Shown one piece after another: positions 58,282 to 64,000 of a stretch of 64,000 bases of DNA (position 1 is the first letter of the stretch; each line of letters starts with the position of its first letter). The stretch spans positions 2,125,001 through 2,189,000 of the forward strand of contig NZ_BLPI01000001.1 of NCBI RefSeq assembly GCF_019649015.1. The letters are read 5' to 3'. The position numbers and the translations under genes are program-made. The notes under the pieces are model-generated. The model searched no databases, had not been told where the DNA came from, and was given only the letters and a program-made list of their open reading frames with translations. The DNA is from Agarivorans litoreus (lineage in GTDB: Bacteria > Pseudomonadota > Gammaproteobacteria > Enterobacterales > Celerinatantimonadaceae).

Positions 58282-58496
58282 ATACTATCCTTGTATCGCA
58301 GTACTAAAACAGTGCTGCAGATGCGCTGTTTAACGTTTGTCACTTCATTGTGAGCTTTTGGTTAGTATAAGCACTTAAATCTGATAGTAAAATATAAACA
58401 AGCCACTATCCTTAGTGGGGCGGTTTGATTTATTTTAAACTGTTAAGTTAATCTGCATGCACAGCTTGCTTACTACTTTGTTGGTTGGAGAAAAGG

Positions 58497-60188
58497 ATGT
58501 TAAAGGAATTAACGCGTTATTGTGGTGCTCTGGTACTAGCTGCTTTGTTAGTCTGCTTTCCGATAACTTCGGTTATGGCAGTCGATTCTGGGAGTGACCA
58601 AGCAACCTTGCTGTTAGAAAAGTATCAGCGTCAGCAACAGCGGATCGAAAAAATTAAAGCCAATATCGACCAAGTATCAAGTATTGAGCAGGCGGCTATC
58701 TCTCACCGTTTATTAGAGCGCCATTTGCATGCCTTTGAGACCATTAATCAACTTTCTCAATATTTGATTGAGCAAAAAGCTTTGGGCTTAGCCGATGAGC
58801 AAGTGTTGGCTGAAGTTGAGCAAATTATTGCCCAAAATAACCAAGATTTAGTGAATGGTATCGAAAAGCAGCAGCTTGAGTTTAATAAGGCTTATGCCGA
58901 AGAAGAAGCTGATGGTATTAAAGCTTTCCAACTCTATATCGAACACCTTACTAGTTCTGATCTTATTTATAATGCCATGGTGCAGCAAATTGTTAATCAA
59001 CAAGCCTTAGGTTTTAATGTAGATGCAGAAAAAGAATACTTGATCGATCGATTATATACCCGCGCTGAGTCCTTTTCTGGCATGGTGGGCTTGGTGGGTA
59101 AAAAGCGCGAAGAACTCGGCAAGTTAATTAAAATTACGCCGGATGATCAAAGCCTTAAAGACCAATTAGCAGTTGTTACCGAGCAGCTTGCTGTTGCTGG
59201 GGAAAGCTTTAAGCTTACCGTCGATTTACTTACTCAGTTAGGCTTTAACGCGTCTTTCTATCAGCAGACTTTACTAAAGCTTGGCGGTCAAATTACTACC
59301 GATGTTTTGGATGTGGATATATTAGGTGGCATTGCTAAACGTTGGTTAGAACGTTTATCAGAATACTTTGTTGAGCACGGTGGTGAATGGATTTTCAAGC
59401 TGTTTTTGCTGGTGGCTATCTACTATATTTTCCGCTCATTATCGCGTTTGGTGCGTAAACTGATGACCAAGAGTTTGGATTCATCCAAGCTAAATTTGTC
59501 GTCATTAATGAAAGACATGATTATTTCCTCGGTCGCTCGAGTTGTCATCATTATAGGAATTCTATTTGCGCTCGCTCAAGTGGGGATTTCGCTGGCTCCT
59601 ATCTTGGCCGGTTTAGGTGTGGCCGGTTTCATTATTGGTTTTGCCTTGCAAGATACTCTAGGTAACTTTGCTGCTGGTTTGATGATTTTGATTTATCGCC
59701 CTTACGATGTAGGCGATATGGTTGAAGTGGGTGGTGGAGTATTTGGTAAGGTGAAAAGCATGAACCTTGTATCAACCACCATTCTCACCATTGATAACCA
59801 AACCTTGGTTATACCCAATAGCAAAATTTGGGGTGACGTAATCAAAAACGTTACTGCGCAAAAATTGCGCCGGGTGGATTTGGTGTTTGGTATTGGCTAC
59901 TCCGATGACATTGAAAAAGCAGAGGCAGTATTAAACGAATTGCTCGAGCAGCATCCAATGGTATTGCCAGAACCAGAGCCCACCGTGAAGCTGCATGTAC
60001 TTAACGAATCTTCAGTTGATTTTATTGTTCGCCCTTGGGTTAAAACCGATGATTACTGGAATGTATATTGGGATATTACCCGCGAAGTGAAAATGCGCTT
60101 CGACCGCGACGGTATCTCTATTCCGTTCCCGCAGCGCGATGTGCATTTTTATCCTGCCACTAGCGAAGCAGCGCAAATCGAAAAATAG
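58497..60188 (+). CDS. MscS-family mechanosensitive channel with periplasmic coiled-coil domain
   Basis: Small-conductance mechanosensitive channel type protein that releases solutes on osmotic downshock. 563 aa from the ATG at 58497 (GGAG at 58487-58490). Signal-like N-terminal helix to about residue 30, an unusual helical/coiled-coil periplasmic domain about 35-290, then three membrane helices (about 300-320, 340-363, 368-395) with the pore segment AGLGVAGFIIGFALQDTLGN, the MscS beta domain (YDVGDMVEVGGGVFGKVKSM, LVIPNSKIWGD) and the alpha/beta vestibule domain. More than twice the length of E. coli MscS. A MITE begins three bases after its stop. Confidence 0.9.
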   Translation: MLKELTRYCGALVLAALLVCFPITSVMAVDSGSDQATLLLEKYQRQQQRIEKIKANIDQVSSIEQAAISHRLLERHLHAFETINQLSQYLIEQKALGLADEQVLAEVEQIIAQNNQDLVNGIEKQQLEFNKAYAEEEADGIKAFQLYIEHLTSSDLIYNAMVQQIVNQQALGFNVDAEKEYLIDRLYTRAESFSGMVGLVGKKREELGKLIKITPDDQSLKDQLAVVTEQLAVAGESFKLTVDLLTQLGFNASFYQQTLLKLGGQITTDVLDVDILGGIAKRWLERLSEYFVEHGGEWIFKLFLLVAIYYIFRSLSRLVRKLMTKSLDSSKLNLSSLMKDMIISSVARVVIIIGILFALAQVGISLAPILAGLGVAGFIIGFALQDTLGNFAAGLMILIYRPYDVGDMVEVGGGVFGKVKSMNLVSTTILTIDNQTLVIPNSKIWGDVIKNVTAQKLRRVDLVFGIGYSDDIEKAEAVLNELLEQHPMVLPEPEPTVKLHVLNESSVDFIVRPWVKTDDYWNVYWDITREVKMRFDRDGISIPFPQRDVHFYPATSEAAQIEK

Positions 60189-60601
60189 CTAGGGTCTGTT
60201 GAACTTTTCTGATGGTTTTTGCAGCAATTTATTAGCCATTTAGGCAAGGCAGTGAGTGTGCAGTTAAGTGGGCTTAATAATCACTCGCTAACGCTGAATA
60301 AATGGCTAAGAAATGCTGCCCGAAGGGTTCGGATAAGCGAACTTTACTCTTTGTTAAGCCCTTCTTGCTTAGCCCACTAGGCTTCTAAGTGCTCGCCGCG
60401 ATTAAAGCCCGCTTATCTCAAACAAAATTTCAACACCAAAGATCAACAGACCCTAAAACATTAACTATAAAATCAAAGGTTTGGTTTTTACTTCCAAGCC
60501 TTTGTTGGTTTTGATACTGGCTTCCGACGCTGAATAGCTGGAAAATTTGGCTAAAATAAGTAAAATAGCGCTTCATTTTTGAGCAGAGGTTGTTGCAGTT
60601 C
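60189..60601. other. Intergenic region mscS-DUF2786 gene (413 bases)
   Basis: Contains MITE copy 2, a hairpin CAAAGGTTTGG / CCAAGCCTTTG (60474-60504, one G-U pair, short T tract) that could be the displaced mscS terminator, and about 95 bases of AT-rich sequence before the next gene. No coding sequence seen. Confidence 0.7.
60192..60453 (+). mobile_element. 262-bp MITE-like element, copy 2
   Basis: Same length as copy 1 at 13486-13747, with 11 substitutions and no gaps by direct alignment. TA flanks both ends (60190-60191 and 60454-60455). Terminal repeats start GGGTCTGTTGA on both sides; the left one carries two changes that break the match to the right. The second internal hairpin has lost pairing at two positions (GCGGGC became GCGAAC), so this copy looks more decayed. 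It lies in the same orientation relative to the upstream gene as copy 1. Confidence 0.85.
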
Positions 60602-61282
60602 GTGAGTCGTCAACGCGCCCTAGAAAAAATAGCTAAGTGTTTAGAGTTGGGTAACTCCTCAAATGTTCATGAGGCCGCTCAAGCTATTCGTATGGCTCAT
60701 CGGCTCATGCTTAAACATGGTCTAGAACAAGCTGATATTGAGCTTATTCAAATGGGTAAAACCTCAACCCAAACCTTGTTACCTGCCAATGTAAGTGAAA
60801 ATATTCTGCGGATTATCCGCGGCATTAATAGTCGTTTTGGGGTTGAAGCCGTGTTGGTTAATCACAAAGGTTTAAAACGTGCTGAGTTTGTTGGGCATGC
60901 CGACCGTGCGGTATTTGCCGCTTTTGCTTTTGATATTGTTTATCGGGAAATGAACCAGCAAGTGGGCTCTTTTAGAAATAGCTTTGCCGGCTCGGGCACC
61001 GATAACGTAACCGTGGCACGCCGAGTTAGCTCGTTTACTGCTGGTTGGTTGGAGGGCGCGCTAGAAAAACTGCCAGATCTCACCACTAATGGTCGTAACG
61101 AGCACATGGATGACTACCTTGATGAGATGTTTGAAAAATTAGATCGCGAAACCTTTAAAGCTAAAATCAAGGCGTCGATGGGGCAACTTACCCCAGATTT
61201 TCAAACTGGTATGAAAAAAGGCCGAAAACTGTCAGTTAATCGGCCTGTAGAAGGCGCTCGCGCTACTTCTTTGTTACGTTAG
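60602..61282 (+). CDS. DUF2786 domain protein
   Basis: Function unknown. 226 aa from a GTG at 60602; TTG codons at 60590 and 60593 are alternatives, closer to GAGG at 60586-60589. The N-terminal DUF2786 motif is clear: ALEKIAKCLELGNSSNVHEA followed by AAQAIRMAHRLMLKHGLEQADIE (continuing helix pair). The middle (about 65-165) resembles the companion domain found C-terminal to DUF2786, with AEFVGHADRAVFAAFAFDIVYREM. The C-terminus is basic. DUF2786 proteins occur in phages and chromosomes. Stand-alone gene after the MITE; converges with pykA. Confidence 0.75.
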   Translation: MSRQRALEKIAKCLELGNSSNVHEAAQAIRMAHRLMLKHGLEQADIELIQMGKTSTQTLLPANVSENILRIIRGINSRFGVEAVLVNHKGLKRAEFVGHADRAVFAAFAFDIVYREMNQQVGSFRNSFAGSGTDNVTVARRVSSFTAGWLEGALEKLPDLTTNGRNEHMDDYLDEMFEKLDRETFKAKIKASMGQLTPDFQTGMKKGRKLSVNRPVEGARATSLLR

Positions 61283-61320
61283 AGTGCGAAGTTACTCCGC
61301 TAAGTCAGCGACTTAATTAT

Positions 61321-62757
61321 CTAACTTACTTTCAGTATCTTACTTGTGTTGGTATGACCGGTTTGGTCGAATACATCGCCGTGGGTCAATATAACCAAGT
61401 CGCCTTTGCTCAAATAGCCTTGCTCTTTTAGCCGCTCAATCGCAATTTTTGATACTTGTATTATGTCTTCGCTACTTTCATCAAAATGGATTGGGTAAAC
61501 GCCACGATACAAGGCGCAACGGCTTAAAGTATTGGCATGGCGAGATAGCGAAAAAATCGGCAAGCCACTACTCAAACGAGACATTAACAGTGGTGTACTG
61601 CCGGATTCAGTAAGGGCAATTATCGCCTTCATGCCTTTCATGTGGTTGGCAGCAAACATGGTGCTCATGGCTACTGTTTCCGAAATACTCTCGAAGATAT
61701 AATTAATGCGGTATTTCGACACGTTAATGCTGCGTTGTTTTTCTGCGCCTAAACATACACTGGCCATAGCCTTTACTGTTTCGATAGGGTATTGGCCTGC
61801 GGCAGTTTCGCCAGAAAGCATCACTGCATCGGTTCCATCTAGCACGGCATTGGCTACATCCATTACCTCAGCACGGGTTGGCATTGGTGCGCTAATCATC
61901 GATTCCATCATTTGAGTGGCGGTAATTACTGCTCGATTGTATTTTCGAGTGAGGCGAATTAGGGTTTTTTGTACACCCACTAATTCGGCGTCGCCAATTT
62001 CTACTCCTAAATCTCCACGTGCAACCATTACTGCATCCGAGGCTTTAATTATGTCGATCATCGCTTCTTCGGTTGCTACAGTTTCGGCGCGTTCTACCTT
62101 AGCAACCAATTTGGTGGCTAATCCTGCTTGTTGGGTAAGGCGACGAGCATAATGCATGTCTTCGCCACTATTAGGGAATGATACGGCTAGGTAGTCCACT
62201 TCAATTTTGGCCGCGGTTAAAATGTCGGCTTTATCTTTATCGGTAAGGGCTGCTGCAGATAAGCCACCGCCAAGTTTGTTTATGCCTTTGTTGTTAGATA
62301 AAACGCCACCTATGGTGACTTCGGTAGTTACTTGGCTGTCTTTTACCGCCGTTACTTTAAGTTGAATACGGCCATCATCGAGCAATAAGATATCACCTGG
62401 TTCAACATCCTTAGGCAAGTGTTTGTAATCTAGGCCTACTTGTTTTTCATCGCCTAAACCTTTGTCTAGCTCACTATCTAAAATAAAGCTGTCGCCTACA
62501 TTTAGGTTTACTTTGCCATCTTTAAAGGTGGAAACACGAATTTTGGGACCTTGTAAGTCGCCTAGTATCGCAATGTGTAGTTTGTGTTTGCTGGCTAACT
62601 CTCTCACTTTGGCAGCGCGTGCCAAATGATCTTCTGCGGTTCCATGAGAGAAGTTAAGGCGCACCATATTTGCACCACTTAATATCAGTTGTTCCAGTAC
62701 ATCGTCTCGGTCGGTGGCGGGGCCTAAAGTTGTGACTATTTTAGTACGTCTTAACAT
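61321..62757 (-). CDS. pykA: Pyruvate kinase (PykA type)
   Basis: Last step of glycolysis: phosphoenolpyruvate + ADP to pyruvate + ATP. 478 aa (E. coli PykA 480). [16 protein letters not shown] at the N-terminus, [15 protein letters not shown], catalytic Lys and metal site in AKVERAE and [17 protein letters not shown], and [10 protein letters not shown]. Closer to PykA than PykF through the [19 protein letters not shown] stretch and co-linear length. Single gene; no clear intrinsic terminator between it and the convergent DUF2786 gene. Confidence 0.97.
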   Translation of the reverse strand: MLRRTKIVTTLGPATDRDDVLEQLILSGANMVRLNFSHGTAEDHLARAAKVRELASKHKLHIAILGDLQGPKIRVSTFKDGKVNLNVGDSFILDSELDKGLGDEKQVGLDYKHLPKDVEPGDILLLDDGRIQLKVTAVKDSQVTTEVTIGGVLSNNKGINKLGGGLSAAALTDKDKADILTAAKIEVDYLAVSFPNSGEDMHYARRLTQQAGLATKLVAKVERAETVATEEAMIDIIKASDAVMVARGDLGVEIGDAELVGVQKTLIRLTRKYNRAVITATQMMESMISAPMPTRAEVMDVANAVLDGTDAVMLSGETAAGQYPIETVKAMASVCLGAEKQRSINVSKYRINYIFESISETVAMSTMFAANHMKGMKAIIALTESGSTPLLMSRLSSGLPIFSLSRHANTLSRCALYRGVYPIHFDESSEDIIQVSKIAIERLKEQGYLSKGDLVILTHGDVFDQTGHTNTSKILKVS

Positions 62758-62903
62758 GTTGCTAATCCTTAAAAATTGATGAGATGTTTGCTTGAATTCG
62801 CTGATGCTGATTTAAGTATATGTAAACCAGCTTGTCCCTTGGTTTTTTTTTGTCTCTCAAGTACATTGCGCATTAGGGATATTATTTGCTGTGGGGTGAC
62901 AGA

Positions 62904-63734
62904 ATGAAACAGGCAATCTTGGCAGAAATGAAGGTTTTGCCAGAAATTGATCCAGAGTTTGAAGTTAAACGTCGAATCGACTTTATAAAAGCGCGTTTAA
63001 AACAAGCGGGTTTAAAAACACTAGTACTTGGTATTAGTGGCGGTGTTGATTCAACAACCACTGGTCGCTTAGCGCAGTTGGCCGTTGAACAGCTTAACAA
63101 TGAGAATGATAGTCAAGACTACCGCTTTATTGCTATGCGTTTACCTTTTGGTGAGCAAAAAGATGAAGCCGACGCACAACTAGCTTTAGGGTTTATTAAA
63201 CCCTCACATATTGTTACCACTAATATCAAAGCAGGTACCGAAGGCTTGCATACTAGTGCTAGTGAAAGTTTAGTGGCTGCTGGTTTAGATTTACCAGCCC
63301 AAGCTGCAGTGGATTTTGCCAAAGGCAATGTTAAGGCTCGTATGCGCATGATTGCCCAGTATGAGATTGCTGGGTTAAGTGGTGGCCTAGTTATTGGAAC
63401 CGATCACTCAGCTGAAAATTTAACGGGTTTTTACACCAAGCATGGTGATGGTGCCTGTGATTTAGTGCCTATCTTTGGTTTAAACAAACGCCAAGTTCGC
63501 CAGGTTGCAGATTATTTAGGCGCACCAGAAAAGCTGATTGGTAAAGCGCCAACGGCCGATCTTGAAGAAGACCGTCCGCAATTACCCGATGAAGTGGCCT
63601 TAGGTGTTACTTATGACCAAATTGATGACTTCTTAGAAGGTAAGAAAGTAGCCGATGAAGTCGAGCAAAAACTTATTGGCATTTACCAACGTACTCAACA
63701 TAAACGTCAGGCCATTCCTACCATTTACGACTAA
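62904..63734 (+). CDS. nadE: Ammonia-dependent NAD+ synthetase
   Basis: Final step of NAD+ synthesis: amidates nicotinic acid adenine dinucleotide using ATP and ammonia. 276 aa (E. coli 275); no glutaminase domain. The ATG at 62904 gives [20 protein letters not shown]; a TTG at 62886 is in frame but not needed. ATP pyrophosphatase P-loop SGGVDS (45-50), [20 protein letters not shown] and [13 protein letters not shown] are conserved. Divergent from pykA. Confidence 0.97.
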   Translation: MKQAILAEMKVLPEIDPEFEVKRRIDFIKARLKQAGLKTLVLGISGGVDSTTTGRLAQLAVEQLNNENDSQDYRFIAMRLPFGEQKDEADAQLALGFIKPSHIVTTNIKAGTEGLHTSASESLVAAGLDLPAQAAVDFAKGNVKARMRMIAQYEIAGLSGGLVIGTDHSAENLTGFYTKHGDGACDLVPIFGLNKRQVRQVADYLGAPEKLIGKAPTADLEEDRPQLPDEVALGVTYDQIDDFLEGKKVADEVEQKLIGIYQRTQHKRQAIPTIYD

Positions 63735-63754
63735 GCCTGTAACAGCAACAAATT

Positions 63755-63786
63755 AAGCCGAAGTAATTAGGCTTCGGCTTTGTTTG
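63755..63786 (+). terminator. Terminator of nadE
   Basis: AAGCCGAAG (63755-63763) paired with CTTCGGCTT (63772-63780), followed by TGTTT. Confidence 0.75.
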
Positions 63787-63853
63787 ATCTGCATCTTGTA
63801 TTGCTGAGTCTACATGTTGTCTAATTGCAGCCGAATTTTTAGAGGAACTCGCT

Positions 63854-64000
63854 TTGGGCAACGCCATCATATTTAGTCTTGATCTATTTGGTACCGCAAT
63901 ATTTGCCATTTCTGGGGTATTGATAGCCAGTCGTCGCCGAATGGATTTGTTTGGTGCCTTGGTGCTTGCCTGTGTTACCGCCATTGGTGGCGGTACTATC
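63854..64000 (+). CDS. yicG: TRIC-type (YicG/UPF0126) membrane protein, 5' part
   Basis: Cut by the window end after 49 codons. A TTG start at 63854 has GAGGA at 63842-63846. The visible start [20 protein letters not shown], then [20 protein letters not shown], is the repeat-like hairpin of the bacterial TRIC cation channel family, which normally has about 200 residues and seven helices. Which family member this is cannot be settled from the fragment. Confidence 0.8.
   Translation, partial: MGNAIIFSLDLFGTAIFAISGVLIASRRRMDLFGALVLACVTAIGGGTI

Overview
The window reads as chromosomal backbone around the replication origin of a marine-type gammaproteobacterium, probably Alteromonadales and possibly close to Agarivorans (inferred from gene content and protein character; no database search was run). 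Gene order around fadBA/pepQ, dnaA-dnaN-recF-gyrB, mioC-oriC-mnmG-rsmG-parAB and atpIBEFHAGDC follows the Escherichia/Vibrio/Shewanella pattern. Nearly all genes are intact and densely packed, and no tRNA, rRNA or CRISPR array was seen.

Layout. 1-3266 (minus): pepQ-yigZ-trkH, with trkH cut by the window start. 3537-6874: the fatty-acid oxidation pair fadB-fadA. 7007-13474: a two-component system (GltR/GtrS type) followed by a glucose/mannose-type ABC importer (gtsABCD). 13486-13747: a 262-bp MITE-like element, a second copy of which lies at 60192-60453. 13907-17281: tusA, glyQ, glyS. 17523-21286: a small lipoprotein, a lipoprotein GH13 alpha-amylase and avtA (the malS-avtA neighbourhood of E. 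coli). 21341-21808: the small heat-shock gene ibpA with a sigma-32 promoter and a ROSE-like leader.

22003-28036 (minus) holds dnaA-dnaN-recF-gyrB. Two parS centromere sites are written inside recF, and a symmetric pair of DnaA boxes lies upstream of dnaA. A cystine-type ABC importer (28264-30439) sits between dnaA and rpmH-rnpA-yidD-yidC-mnmE. 34733-37716 is a GbsR/MarR regulator plus a short-Q-loop cytochrome bd oxidase, with an FNR-like box upstream. 37773-38874 is a scar where the 3' part of a porin gene and the 3' part of a lysR gene, on opposite strands, were joined head to head. A third parS (38962), mioC, oriC (12 GATC sites and strict DnaA boxes), mnmG, rsmG, parA and parB follow, then the complete atp operon.

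51488-64000: ravA-viaA, glmU, a stand-alone trpB, an unrecognised outer-membrane barrel protein, an MscS-family channel, the second MITE copy, a DUF2786 protein, pykA, nadE and the start of a TRIC/YicG-type membrane protein. Replication start (DnaA, oriC), clamp and repair (DnaN, RecF), supercoiling (GyrB), segregation (ParAB and three parS sites), ATP synthesis, tRNA modification (MnmE, MnmG) and membrane insertion (YidC, YidD) are thus clustered within about 30 kb. The least ordinary items are the two-copy structured MITE, the parS sites embedded in recF, the porin/lysR deletion scar and the regulatory palindromes.
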